Shown: in pieces, positions 10,901 to 22,319 of the stretch
How the letters are laid out: each line of letters starts with the position of its first letter
Position numbering within the stretch: the first letter of the stretch is position 1
From: Neoceratodus forsteri
Lineage: Eukaryota; Chordata; Ceratodontiformes; Ceratodontidae
Direction of reading: 5' to 3'
Assembly: GCA_016271365.2 (NCBI GenBank)
Contig: JADMNL010000023.1
Span: 607,003,501-607,067,500, forward strand
Length of the DNA stretch: 64,000 nucleotides
Program-made: the position numbers and the translations under genes
The notes under the pieces: generated by a model
Told to the model about the DNA's origin: nothing
The model's database searches: none
The model's input: the letters and a program-made list of their open reading frames with translations, nothing else

Positions 10901-12020
10901 GGCGCTCTGCACGGTGGCAGTCAATGCCGCCATGTTTATGAACTGCTTCACCAGAAAAGGCATGCGCTGCATGACTTGAGCTCTCATTGCAGCAGACCTT
11001 TTCTTAGATCTGGTGGCCAGTTAACATGTTGCTGGTGTCAGCACCTACAGCTGCCTTATTGGGAATAGGGACACACCTACTGATGCATGTCCTGCATTCG
11101 CCCACAGCGACCTCACCTCCAAATCTGCTACTACTGCAATATATTTGGCTGTATGCGCACCAACATAAAAATGGTTGGAGTTGGAGAAGGCTATTTTCTA
11201 CCACACACACCAGTATGTGCAGTTAGACAGTAGAATCACAGCTCAAAACATCTGAACTGATTGAATTTAAGACAAAGAATAGTATATCTCTGCTTTGCTT
11301 GTTTCTGTCCTGATGGAACTATTTTCTGAATTGCCTGGTACTAGCTGTACAAATTTTTAGTCTCTGTTGTGGTCCAGTTTAACTTTTCACACAAGGTGCA
11401 GTGATACTGTATGTTATTGTTTTCTGCATGTAGAACAAAACTGCATGAACCACAAGTCACAAAATACAGTGACCTTCTTCAGTACCATTTTGCCGCAGAA
11501 AAAAAACATGTATGTTTATGTAGTAACTGAGTTAGAATGTGAGCTTCCAGTATTAAATCCCATAATCTTTCCATATGAAAGCCTACTAACATTGACATTA
11601 CACACTTTGAAATGCAGCTTTCACAGTGATTCATCGCCTTACATTTGGCTACCATCACAATTTAATGAAGGTTTAAACCCTTGTGTATCAGCAATCATAT
11701 TTCTCCACTTTTTCATCCTTTAAAATTTCAGAACATTATATTTCCTTTATACAGCAAGTGCAGACAGGTGAAGGAAGTACGGATCTTCTTTGTCATCCAT
11801 GGAAATCTCAAGTTTCATTATGGCATTGAATGGACTTGACTGCTTTAAGATTGAAACAGAAAAGCACTAAAATGGAGTGCAAAATGATAAATGTAATGGA
11901 TGTCTTAGGCGAGGATTGCTCAGTTGCTTAAAGTTATTCCAAGAATATCTTATCTGAGATGCAATATCTCATTTAGAAGTTGGTCCCGCGTCTATGCAAT
12001 TTTGAAGCCAGGAAGACTGA
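10900..12020. other. No recognised gene
   Basis: Short open frames occur on both strands. The part at 10900-11210 is less AT-rich and its minus strand reads RSKKRSAAMRAQVMQRMPF in one frame. That could be a fragment of a Harbinger-associated protein, but the match is from memory and too weak to call. The part at 11240-12020 shows nothing that I recognise. Confidence 0.35.
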
Positions 12021-12024
12021 AGGA

Positions 12025-12125
12025 CTGTGGTAAGAAATCTTGCTCAAGGTCAGAGAGTAAGCAAATCACAAAGCTGGAATTTAAACCAGTATGTTCTCTG
12101 GTTCACAACTCTGACTTTGAAACAC
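12025..12125 (-). repeat. MIR-like (CORE-SINE type) relic
   Basis: The plus strand reads CTTGCTCAAGGTCAGAGAGT, then GCTGGAATTTAAACCAG, then CTCTGGTTCACAACTCTGAC. This is the familiar order, in reverse, of MIR-type SINEs (GTCAGACCTGGGTTCAAATC ... TGACCTTGGGCAAG). It is short and diverged. Confidence 0.5.
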
Positions 12126-12194
12126 ACTGCAGCATGTCTGGCACAACTATCCCTTTCCTATTCTGCCTGCAAAGAGTCACTTTGATCCATCTCC

Positions 12195-13022
12195 TATGCT
12201 GGTATATCACTGAGGGCTGGTCCGCCCTGGACTTTTTCTGGGGGCTCCCAGGTCCTTACCTCAGAATGGGTGCGGTACCTGGGGTGGTGCTTGATGATGG
12301 GCTGACACTGTGATCTCAGGTGTCGGCAGTCATCAAGTCATCCTTCTACCATCTTAGGAACATCACCAGGACAAGCACCTTGTTCCGTCCAGTGACCTTC
12401 CCACACTGATCCATGCCTTTGTGACCTCGCACCTTGATTATTGCAACTCCTATACTTAGGGCTACTGGGGTTGATATCTGCCATCTACAGCTAGTGCAGA
12501 ATGCTGCGGCATGGTTGTTGATGGGGACTTTCGGTCTTCCCATATTACACTGGTGCTCGCGATCTGCACTGGCTGCCGATTCGGTGGTGAATCACCTTCA
12601 AAGTCAGATTACTGATGTATAAAGCCCTACACGGACTTGGCCCTAACTACTTGAAAGAGCTTCTGGTACCTTACTGCCCCGAGCAACAGCAACCGCTCAG
12701 CTGACGAGGGGTTGCTAGAGATTCTGAGGGTATCTTTAAAATCTTCAGGGGCCCAGGCATTTATGTACATGGTCCCAGCCTTCTGGAATTCTCAAACCCA
12801 TCAGCTTTCAGGAGGCGTGACTGTTGGGGATTTTAAACAGGCACTTAAAACTTTTTGTGGCATCAAGCTTATCCTAATTTAATTTACTGACTGTATCTTT
12901 ACAGACCATTTTATTGTTTGTCTCTGATTTTATAATTGATTTCATCATTTTAATGTACAGTGCCTTGATACCTCGAAAAGCACTTAATTTAAATAAAGGT
13001 TATTATTATTATTATTATTATT
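12195..13022 (+). mobile_element. L2-clade LINE, 5'-truncated, with ATT tail
   Basis: The fragment begins in the late reverse transcriptase: the plus strand around 12270-12310 reads PGVVLDDGLTL, matching L2 LGVVLDxxLS. Then come AVIKSSFYHLRNI and DICHLQLVQNAAAWLLMG, the L2 thumb wording. The 3' UTR resembles that of the minus-strand L2 at 4.3-4.8 kb; both carry the CGCTCAGCTGACGAGGGGTT text. It ends in a run of ATT at about 12999-13022. It is several frames out of register, so dead. The next element starts directly at the tail. Confidence 0.88.
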
Positions 13023-13651
13023 AAAGGGTGATGGTGGATGGAGTCCTGCTGATGGAGAGGAGGTGACCAGCGGTGTGCCCGGGTTCAGTGCTGGGTCCAG
13101 TCCTCTTCAATTTCATCACAGATGACATTGTGAAGGAACTGGAGGGAAGGTCGGCCGACTTGCTGATGACACAAAGATTTCTGATGGGGTTGACACTCTA
13201 GGGTGTTGAGAAAATGAAAAGGACCTAGTCAGGCTGGAGAATTGTTTGTGAGAATGGCAGCTGAGATTTAATGAGAAAAAATGCAGAATCATGCATCTGG
13301 GTATGAAACCCAGGGGTACAGTACTCTCCGGGGTTGCTAATGGCCACCAAACAGGAAAGGGATCTGGGAATGATTATTACAGATGACCTAAAGGGTGCCA
13401 GGCAGTGTGACAAAGTAGTAAGGAAGGCCAGCAATATGCTGGGGTGTATAGGAGGGGTATCACCAGCAGAAGAAAGGAGGTGTTCATGCCACTGTAAAGA
13501 TTGCTGTTCAGACCTCATATGGAGTACCATCTCCAGTTCTGGAGAGCCACATCTTAGAAAGGACATAGACAGGGTGGAGGTAGTCAGAGAAGGGCCACAA
13601 AGATTGTACAGGGCTGTACCAATTGCCTTATGAGGGGAGGCTAAAAAGACT
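13023..13651 (+). mobile_element. CR1 copy A, 5' half (interrupted)
   Basis: This is a CR1 reverse-transcriptase fragment that starts right after the L2 tail. It contains a damaged [10 protein letters not shown] block ([17 protein letters not shown]), a catalytic-box region where frame is lost, then KQERDLGMIITDDLKG and NMLGCIGG. The text stops at GGGGAGGCTAAAAAGACTG, where the CR1 consensus would continue into the YTLEERR region. The sequence that continues it is found after the second CR1, from 15519. Copy A is therefore older than copy B. Confidence 0.85.
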
Positions 13652-15518
13652 GGGAAGGCAGTCAGAACAGCAAAGGCCCAAACCGAGGAAAAGATAGCCA
13701 ACTCAGTTAAGAAGGGGATAAAACCTTTATAGGTACATCAGGGAGCGAAGAGAAGACCAAGGAGGGATAGTGAGGCTTAATAAAGGGAGGGAGGGTGGGC
13801 AGAGGATACTGTGAAAAGGCAGAGATACTAAACAAATATTTTTGCTCAGTATTTACAAATGAAGGGGAGGTACCTAAAACAAACAGTAGAAACACTCTGG
13901 ATACAGAAGTTGATATCAGCCCATTTAAAGAAGAAGGGTTCTGAAAGAACTCTTAAAACTGAAGGTGGACAAAGCAATGGGGCCTGATGGGATTCATCCC
14001 AAGAATTCTAAAGAACTAAGGGTAGAACTAGTGACACCACTGACTACCCTTTTAACAAATCATGGGAGGATGGGGTGGTACCGAGGACTGGAGGAGGGCA
14101 GATGTGATTCCCTTCACAAAGTGGGAGCAAGGCAGAAGCAGAAACTACAGACCTGTTAGTTTAACCTCAGTGATAGGGAAAATGATGGAATCACTTCTGA
14201 AGGAAAGAATTGTCGAGTATCTAGAGGCCAGAGGGCACAGGACCCTAGGCAGCATGGATTCACAGTGGGAAGGTCATGCCAGACAATCTGATAGATTTCT
14301 TTGACTGGGTGACCAAAGTAGTAGATCAGGAGGGGCTGTGGACATGGCCTACCTAGACTTGTAAGGCATTTGACACAGTCCCACACAAAGATTAATATAC
14401 AAGTTAGGCAGCCTGGGAGTAGGTCCCAAGATGACAGCCTGGGTAAAGAATTGGCTGGAGAATAGGACACAGAGAGTAATAGTAAATGGAGTCCACTCAG
14501 AAGAAAGGAGGGTTACTAGTGGGGTACCGTAGGGTTCAGTATTAGGACTGGTCCTCTTCAATGTCTTTATAAGTGACATTGCAGAGGGACTGGAAGGAAA
14601 AGTATGTCTCTTTGCAGATGACACAAAGATCTGCAACAGAGTTGATGCACAGGGTGGGGTGGAAAGGATGAGAAGGGACTTGGCAAGGTTAGAGGAATGG
14701 TCAAATGTATGGCAGCTTAGATTCAATGCTAAGAAGTGCAAGGTAATGCACCTGGAAACAAAACCCAGGGGAAGAGTACACAATGGGGTGAGATACTAAC
14801 AACAACAAAATGGAAAGGGACCTGGGGGTAGTCATATCAGATGACCTAAAGGTGGGCAAGCAATGTGAAAGGCAGCAAGGAGGGCTGGGGGATACTGGGA
14901 TGCATAGGGAGAGGCATCACCAGTAGAAAACAGGAAGTTATTATTCTTCTGTACAGACAGCTGGTGAGACCCCATCTGGAGTACTGTGTGCAGTTCTGGA
15001 GACCCAGTCTCCACTAAAGACATAGACAGGATGGAAGCTGTCAGAGGAGGGCAACTAAAATGGTGCAGGGTCTGCATCAGAAGACATATGAAGAGAGAGC
15101 GAAAGGAGCTTAATATGTATAGCCTCGAGGAAAGGAGGGAGGGGGACATGATAGAAATATTCAGTACCTCAAGGGAATCAACAAAGTCCAAGAGGGAGCA
15201 TCTTTCAAAAAAGAGGTGTGCAGAACAAGGTGGCACAATTTGAAGATAGAGGGGGCTCAGAGGGTAATTTAAGAGTATTTTTTCACAGAGAGGTTGTGGA
15301 TGCATGGAACAGCCTTCGGGAGGTTGTGGAGTCAAAATCAGTGGTGGAATTCAGGCATGCATGGGACAGTCATAAGGCCATTCTAGGGGGGGGGTAGGAA
15401 GAAGTAGGCTGCTGGTTAACTAGGATCTGCAGCTTATCCAGTAGAGTAGGAAATGGGCAGACTGGGTGGGCCAAGCAGTCCCTATCTGCCGTCAAATTCT
15501 ATGTTTCTATGTTTCTAT
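13652..15518 (+). mobile_element. CR1 copy B, inserted inside copy A
   Basis: The insert starts at GGAAGGCAGTCAGAACAGC. It is very similar (about 90 percent by eye) to the CR1 at 47.87-49.72 kb, so the two belong to one subfamily. It carries the end of the EN-RT linker, KAMGPDGIHPK (about 13970-14000), ESLLKERIVEYLEARG (about 14185-14235), a broken YLDL-KAFDT block, an intact [13 protein letters not shown] (14608-14645), RRDLARLEEWSN and the thumb. It ends at TCTATGTTTCTATGTTTCTA near 15518. Several frameshifts mean it is not active. Start position was fixed by comparison with the 47.9-kb copy. Confidence 0.88.
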
Positions 15519-15885
15519 ATGCTGGAGACATGGAGGGCTAGGGGGATATGCTAGAGGTACTCAAGTGCCTCAAGGAAATAAATAGGGTGAAGGAAAGCCT
15601 CTTTCAGAGAAACTGCCCAAGAATGAAGGGGTCATGAGATGAGGCTGATGGGAGGTGGATCTGGGGATGTAGAAAGTATTTCTTTATGGAAAGGTGGTGG
15701 CTGCATGAAACATCCTCCTGCAGAGGTGGTGGGGCAAAAACAGTAAGGAATTCAAAATGCATGGGACCAAAAGGGAATCCTAATGGTCAGGAAAATAGGG
15801 TGAACATGGAAACAGAGGGAGGTAGGAAGAGGTGCAGACTAGATGGGCCAGCTGGTCCTCATCTGTGTCAGATTCTAATATTTGT
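15519..15885 (+). mobile_element. CR1 copy A, 3' part after the insertion
   Basis: After the tail of copy B the text resumes with GCTGGAGACATGGAGGGCT, then GTACTCAAGTGCCTCAAGG and AATAAATAGGGTGAAGG. This is the CR1 YTLEERR-to-FKYLKGINRV region that copy A lacked. The 3' end is near 15885 (TCTGTGTCAGATTCTAATA). Joining 13023-13651 with 15519-15885 gives a normal 5'-truncated CR1 of about 1 kb. Confidence 0.85.
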
Positions 15886-15889
15886 GCCC

Positions 15890-18260
15890 ATCTTTTGTAG
15901 TGTTATATTGCTACATCTCTTCTGACTCTGGTTGTGTCTTGCCTGAAAATGAGTCACTGGCCTAGTGTACTTACTTGGCTATCAAATAAATATGTAAATA
16001 AAGAAGAATAATAAAGGTAGCATTTACGTAAAGGAAGTGTGTGCATGTTTGTATGGGTTTGTTTGTGCATGCTTGTGTTCATGCTTGTAAGTTTGGGATT
16101 AGAAGTGACTCAAGCATGTCCCCAGGGATAGGCTTCCCATGGCTGCATGTCTTTGTTTGGTGGAGAAAGGATTTGATATTATACTAGTGTTGGGAAATCA
16201 ATGTACAATGTTTGCTAACACTGGGGATATGTCCTTGTGTCAGCAAGTAAACAAAACGTCTGGGAAAATGTGAGCATGCTATGGTTGCAAATGTACTCAC
16301 AAAATGATCACAAAGGTGATCATGTGACACTACATGTAAAAACCACTGAAAACTGAAAACTCTATCGCATATACATTGTCCATGTTAATAAATGTATTAA
16401 ACTCTGTGGTTTTAGACATTTCATTATAAAAACAACAAACAGCACTCCTTTGTGAAAAGAGCCAATGACCTCACATCACTTCTGAGTATCCATTATTGGG
16501 AAGGCAAACAGTTTCTTAATTTGGCCATTTTCATATTTGTGGTGGTCTCTGATCTTAACACTTCCTGTCAGATGTTTAACCAAACTTTCAGGGTCTTTCA
16601 CATCTGCCATTAAAGGCATGAGTGCCAATTTTCATCTCCCAGGTCAAAGGCAGCTTTGAGATATAATTAATAGATCCAAGGTGGAAGACTATTTAAATAT
16701 TCCTAGTGTTTCACTTAAAAACATGCACACTGATGGTAAGTTTGCTATGAACTATGGTAACGAGTTTGGACAAAATTTGGGGAAAAGGTGGCAAGTGAGG
16801 TAAACTAAGACCAGTTTTGATTATGCTTCTCAAATTTTGAAGAGTTAATTAGTATGACTTCTAATTGCATAAGTAGAAGATAAAAAAACTAAGACATTGT
16901 TCAAATAATTGGATGCCACTGCTTACAGGAGAACTGTGCTTAACATGAAAATAATTTGTCCCTTGAAAGTTGTGTTTTAAACACTGGGCCCTTTTAGGGT
17001 TGCAGAGGGTGAGTCCTGCAGTCCCATTGCTTTCAGAAAAAGTACTCCATTCTTTTCTTCTAACAACAGTTGCATCACAGTTCCCTCACGCAGTCTGTGA
17101 AACCCTCCGCTGTGTCAAAACAGTCTTCTCATATGCACTATTTTTCGTTATGTGGGATGGGGTGGGGGGCAGTGCAGTTTGATATTACAATGACTCACGT
17201 TACTAAGATTCCTGGCTTTCTTTCATGTTAGATGTCTGCATCAGTGGTGGTGGTGGGTCTGGGCTGCTTTTAGTGGGACAGTACTCACCTTACAGACATT
17301 CCCAGATTTCCTACATGTTTAATGTCAAGTGTGTGTACGTGGTGTGGGGGGAGTAATAACTATTTGATTTCAGTTTGGAAGGGTGGAGAAGTTTGGTGCT
17401 ATTGTCATTTGTACTTGTAATATGATCTCGGGTTGCACCGTCCCAATATTATGCATTTATATATAAGTAAAACCTATACATGAAAGGTTTAACAAAAGAG
17501 AGCCATTCCAAACATTGACTTGATTCTATCACTGATAAAAACTCTCATACTATAGAGAAGCAGAAGTATGCATTTTCTGTATCAATTTTATCCTGGAGCA
17601 TAAAGTGTTTTTAAATAGTTCCTACATCTGGAAGAATGGGAATGGTCCTGGTTAGCTTTAGACACAGACATTCAACACCAGATCCCATGGACCTGAGTCA
17701 TTTCAAAACTCCTGCATCATTTATAAAGACACATATTTCTGGCTATCTGGGTGCCCTTTCAATTTCTTTGCCTATGCATTTAGATAATACCCTGTTTTCT
17801 CAGCTCCTAGTTAGGATTCATTTTTAAAGTAAGGTGGGTTCCCTCAGTGGTGGGAAGGGAGGGAGGGTGGGATTCGGGGAGGGGTTCCCCGTTAGCAGGG
17901 CTGTGTTATTTGTTTCTACCCTATTACTTTGGCCTTTACCCAGTATTTTGAACAGACCATGACTAACTGTGGGTTGCTATAACTCTGAATATCATTATGA
18001 ATTTTAGTGACTACCACAGCAGCACTGATTTATGTCATATTCAAGGCACAAGTATTTCCAAGGTAGCTGCTTGTAATACTCCTATTTTCAGAAGTGACAT
18101 TTCTACTGACAAAAGAAACGAGGGAAACATGACAAAGAAGTATTTGAAACTCAGTGTTTCAGAAAACACTGCTACAAAGGCGGTCCTGAGAGCAGTTAGT
18201 ACACATTGATGCCTTTGAAAAATTATATTCCTTATAATCAATTTTAAGATTAAAAAGAAA
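15890..18260. other. About 2.4 kb without a recognised gene or repeat
   Basis: The sequence is AT-rich. It holds a few simple tracts, for example GTGTGTGCATGTTTGTATGG-like text near 16040 and a G-rich patch at 17860-17890. No reverse-transcriptase motif, terminal repeat or spliced-exon signal with a conserved reading frame was found. Confidence 0.45.
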
Positions 18261-18261
18261 A

Positions 18262-18480
18262 TAGTGGCCGACCTGGTGGCATGGAGGGCTCTGACATTAT
18301 GCCTTACTTCCTACCACACTGGTGACCCATGTTCACAGTGCGAATGGGTTGCTAAGGATTGGCTGGGGAGGAGGAGGAGGATCAAGAGTCCCAAGACAGC
18401 CCTCCTCCTCCGGGAGGGGGACCAGTGATTGGTGCTTGCCTGGCCCCTAGTAGAGGCTGAGAGATGGCACACTGGTGTTC
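18262..18480 (+). repeat. SINE-like dispersed repeat, copy 1
   Basis: The start CCTGGTGGCATGGAGGG fits an RNA polymerase III A box, and CCCATGTTCACAGTGC some 50 bp later is a weak B box. The later text GCCCCTAGTAGAGGCTGAG and GATGGCACACTGGTG matches the repeat at 25.2-25.4 kb (GCCCCTAGTGAGGCTGGAG, GGTGGCACATCAGTG). Two loci sharing this order support a dispersed tRNA-derived element. A G/A-rich hairpin (GGAGGAGGAGGAGG against CCTCCTCCTCC) lies at 18368-18412. Confidence 0.5.
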
Positions 18481-18834
18481 TACAAGGTAGGTGGAGGTGG
18501 GACAGATGCCCAGCATGCCACACACAGGAGTGTGCATAACACCACAACTGGTGTCATTGCATTACCTTTCTCCAAGAGAAAAAAAAGGAAACATGCCTCT
18601 GGTGGTTGGATGATGGAGGGCTTGCAAGTCCCGCTCCCCAACCAACTTGATGCTGATCGGAACTGGATCAATCTTGATCGGAGCCTGGGGATCCCCCAAC
18701 AACCCCGCTGAGAGGCAAGCCCTAGGAGAGATAGTCAGTGCTGGCAGGAACATTGGGATGGGCTGGGGCTTTCTCCTGAATGTGACCCACCAGAGACGGG
18801 GAGAAAAGTAATACAAAAAAGTCTAAAGAAAATT

Positions 18835-19309
18835 TAGTTCATTTGAACCATATGACTGACAGGCTAATGAACTGGAGATGAGATTTCTCAATAGAGGTTA
18901 TAACAAAACATTACTGAAAAAGGCTAGAGATAAAACTGATTTACTGAAAAAAAAGAACAATGAAGAAAACACTAGAAAAATAAAATTCATGAACATGGTC
19001 TTGTTACTTTGTCAGTAAATTCAATCATTTGCAGATAAAATTGGCAATATAATTTATTGTAACGGCCCTATCCTGCTTTGTGACAATGATGTGACTTCAG
19101 CAGTGGGTGATAACCCATCATTAATTTAAGTAGATCTAGCAGTATGAGAGACAAGTTAGTCCATAGCTGATTTGAGACAAATCAGTCAGCTAACATTAAT
19201 AAACAATGGTTACCATACAAACCAGAAGGTTTATTGAAATGCTACAATTGTAATGTGTGCACATATGCACAGCTTGGTGAAGAGTTTGTACATCCCTTCA
19301 TGAAGACTT
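18835..19309 (+). mobile_element. Penelope-like retroelement, 5' fragment of a split copy
   Basis: The plus strand reads RGYNKTLLKKARDKTDLL (18895-18950), then VGDNPSLI (about 19105-19130) and, near the end, a cysteine motif LKCYNCNVCTYAQ (about 19235-19275). These correspond in order to the thumb and linker of Penelope-like reverse transcriptases and to the zinc motif ahead of the GIY-YIG domain. Single-base losses break the frame. The element stops at 19309 where a Harbinger-like transposon begins and resumes at 20433. Confidence 0.7.
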
Positions 19310-20432
19310 AGGGCCCGATTCTAGAAGGGTTGTGCCTGGCATAACAGCAGTTGCGCCAAGCAGAATGGCGCATATAGCAACTTTCACGCCAGCAGTTGCG
19401 ACATCAGTGATTCTACAAAGTGGCCTGCGACATATCTAGACCATTTGTGCTAAGTTGTTGTTACGCTGCATAAACCCCCAAGCATATGGTGCTAGAGAGT
19501 TTACAGCAGCAGTTGCGCCCATTCTAGAAGGGCAGCCACAAGTGCCTACTTTGGGATTCTACAAGAACCCCAGAGGAGATCTGGCAATGTAAGTTATACT
19601 AGGATTTAGGTGGTACAACTTACGGACGCCTCAGGGGTCATGTAGATCTGTCGGCCGTCCAGCGAACAGTGCAAAGTTTCCTTCCCCTGCCCAGCGCATC
19701 CCAGCAGGGCCCCAAAGGGCTACCAATACCCTCAGCCCCCGAAACAGCTGTTGGCAAAAGTCCCGCAGGACGGCGCTAAGCATCTCCCCCACCCGTGCCC
19801 CGAACCACGAGTCGCCCACAGCATATGTGCAATATGCCAGCCCTGGTGGTCTAGTAGCCCCCAAACTCTACAGTAATGAATTAAAACAGATGCCCATTTC
19901 CTGGTAGTCTAGTGGCCACCCACCCAGCCATGCCAGCCCACCAGCACTCCCACCCATCCCCAGCTGGCAACTGGCACAACCCACCTCTCACCTCCATGGC
20001 CAGTCATTGACTGAGTGCAGTATTAGCACTACTGCACAGATGCTCAGAAATTAATTTCACTAGACTACCAGGAAAAGGGATCTGTTTTAATCCATTACTG
20101 TACAGTTCGGGAGGGGCCACTAGACTACCAGGGATGTGAGAATCTATTTTACTTTATGGTTGGGGGCACTGGTCTACCAGGACAGGTGGCGTGCCGCATT
20201 GCGGTGGGCGACCCGGGGTCGGGGGATGGGTGGGGTGCACTTTGCACCTGCGGTAATGGGTTGTGACATGCTTGCCAGGCACGCCTTTATGCAGCGATCT
20301 TTGCCACATGTCGCAAGTCACAGGACTTTGCTGCGGAGACACTGCCCCTTCTAGAATAGGGCGAGGGTCAATGTCGGCTGTGAGTGGCTCTGTTGCTCAA
20401 GGCAACTTGTGCCACCCTTCTAGAATCAGGCC
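19310..20432. mobile_element. Harbinger-like non-autonomous DNA transposon, fold-back type
   Basis: The left end GGGCCCGATTCTAGAAGGGT is matched by the right end as an inverted repeat with one change (reverse complement GGGCCTGATTCTAGAAGGGT). The flanks are TTA on the left and ATA on the right, an imperfect TWA target duplication as used by PIF/Harbinger elements. Inside are tandem units with the core CCTGGTRGTCTAGTGG, in forward orientation at about 19840 and 19898 and in reverse orientation at about 20055, 20122 and 20170. The interior is thus a partial palindrome. A minus-strand open frame of 77 codons (19631-19864) has no recognised function. The transposon sits inside a Penelope-like copy. 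Confidence 0.8.
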
Positions 20433-21000
20433 CATAAAGTTGGAGACATGTGAATTTATTAATTGCAGTACTGACTTTGTTTCATATGTTCTGTGGTGTA
20501 ACTGCAATAAGATATATTTGTGGAGAACAGTGCCCAGCTTGAAAATTAGCATGCAAGACCATTGAGCAGTATTATTAATAGAAGACTTGACACCTCACTT
20601 GGCAGTCATTTGTCTGATTGCCATAATTCACATCCTAGAGAAGTAAAGTTCATAGACATTGAGAGAGTGAGTCCTTGGGGGGTGGTATAAGTGAATAAAC
20701 TACTGTGGAAAAAATCAACTTGAATTTATGAATTACAAAGTGTTACCTCTTCTGGTTTAAACCAGCAATGCGATTTGATATCTTTTTAAAGATTAACTAG
20801 CCATGCACCCTGAGGAAGACTCATCGAGAGTCGAAGTTGCTTGGGCTTCCTACAACCATAAAGACTGTTTTACCTGTAGCCATACCTTTACATCTAGCTT
20901 TTACTGCATTTGTCAGCTTTCTTGCATGTATTGGATTATATTTGTGTTAATGAGGTTCATGACATTACTGCCATTAAAAGAATTTTCAGCACTATGCTGT
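20433..21000 (+). mobile_element. Penelope-like retroelement, GIY-YIG part and 3' end
   Basis: The text after the Harbinger-like insert reads TDFVSYVLWCNCNKIYLWRT (about 20465-20525), a degraded GIY-YIG start (FVSYVL for GIY, YLWRT for YVGKT), then LKISMQDH, matching PLKIRMQEH of the family. Further on, HPLS-like and INRVRP-like traces are visible in shifted frames. The 3' region carries a hammerhead-like core at 20808-20838. With the piece at 18835-19309 it forms one 5'-truncated copy of about 1 kb. Confidence 0.75.
20806..20842 (+). ncRNA. Hammerhead-ribozyme-like core, well preserved
   Basis: The order is CTGAGGA, then a five-pair stem II (GACTC-ATCGA-GAGTC), then GAAG. Hammerhead cores require CTGANGA, stem II and GAAA. 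Only the last A is changed to G. It lies at the 3' end of a Penelope-like element, where such ribozymes are known to occur. Stem I and III partners were not traced, and the A-to-G change would probably lower or abolish cleavage. Confidence 0.65.
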
Positions 21001-21121
21001 GCCCGGCTACTAGTTTCCTTTGTGAGTACTCAGGACTTTTGGATTCTTTGCTTCTGAATTTGAGAGCTGGCTGCCCACTTCTCTGAGCACTGACCTGCAC
21101 TGTGTATCCTGCCTCCTTTAG

Positions 21122-21430
21122 AAACCAGAAACATAGAAACAAAAGATTGCTTGCAGTTATGGACCATTTACCCCCAAGTCTGCCCATTTTTCCTTGCCTA
21201 CAGTAACACTGCAGATCCTACATGAGCTCCGGTCACTTCTCCCTCCCCTTTTCACTGAGATTCCCTTGTTCCTATCCCATACATTCTGGAACCTACTAGT
21301 GTTTTTGCTCCTTCTACTGCCAAGAAATGCTGTTCAGGAATCCACTACACTCTCTCTCTGAAGAAGTACTTCCTCACATCTCTCCTGAAATAACCCCTTG
21401 CCTTTTCCCTTGTTGTACCTTATTTTGTAT
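21122..21430 (-). mobile_element. CR1 3'-end fragment, minus strand
   Basis: The plus strand starts AGAAACATAGAAACAAAAG and continues GACCATTTACCCCCAAGTCTG, the reverse of the usual CR1 tail and 3' UTR (CAGACTGG...GGTCC...TTTCTATG). It then reads GAAATGCTGTTCAGGAATCC and CTTCCTCACATCTCTCCTG, the reverse of the last CR1 coding segment. It ends near 21430. Confidence 0.75.
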
Positions 21431-22319
21431 CTTTTCATAACAAGGCTATGTTGAAAAGTTGTTGAAAATTTGTGTAATAATATTACAAAATGACACATTT
21501 ATGAGCCTATGTTACATTTTGAAAACAGGCTCTAACTTTGATACATTTCAATATTTTACCCCAAAGTCTTCACCTGCAGCCCTATCAGCTCTGGCCAGAG
21601 TTTGTTTATTACTGCTTGGTATTTACTAGCTCTTTAGTAAATTCTGCCAGTGTCATTTTAGAATTGCATGATGTAATTTACACCTGTTTGAACCACAGAA
21701 TTCTATTGTAGAACCTGGGTGCATCTAACCAACAATCTACAATCTAAACAAGTATATAAATTACATCATGCAGTTCATTTTCTAATCATTCTGTTTTGCC
21801 CTCTGACCGCCACAACACTGCTGATTACATCTAACATTAGAACATCTTGCTGCTGTCCCTGTAGCATAGGTACTGAACATAAGAAATCACACGCTTAGAT
21901 CTTCACCATTACTGTTGGACCTCATGGCTTGCCCTCCATGACTGGGCCGCAGTAGGTTTGGATGCATGCTATTTCAATCAGCCTTGGAACACACATCAAA
22001 CAGTGACACTGGAGCTTTGGTTTCTCCTGGTAGGTGGAGTGATAGCAGATGTCTTTAGTTTTTAGCAGGATCCCTGCCCCTTTTAGTGTCCTTCTTTCTC
22101 CCAAATGTGGCTATCTCCACTGTGCCATCCTGTAGGAAGGAGCTGGCTGATGCCATTACCCACAACATGAAGGCCACCTATAGCCCATAGTGCAATAGAA
22201 GGATTTGTGGAGAGAACAGGCTTGACCCCTTCCTGAGGCTAGAGCATGATGCCTTCACATTGCATCCTATGCCCCACAAGCCTGGGTGTGGGAATCAAGA
22301 CTTTCTCATTCTTTGGTAT

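Noticed and set aside
13652..15518. Active CR1 copy
   Set aside because: The FADD box is intact, but frames change several times and the 5' half of ORF2 and all of ORF1 are missing.
19631..19864. Transposase of the Harbinger-like element
   Set aside because: The 77-codon open frame has no DDE motif or recognisable helix-turn-helix, and its composition follows local GC content.
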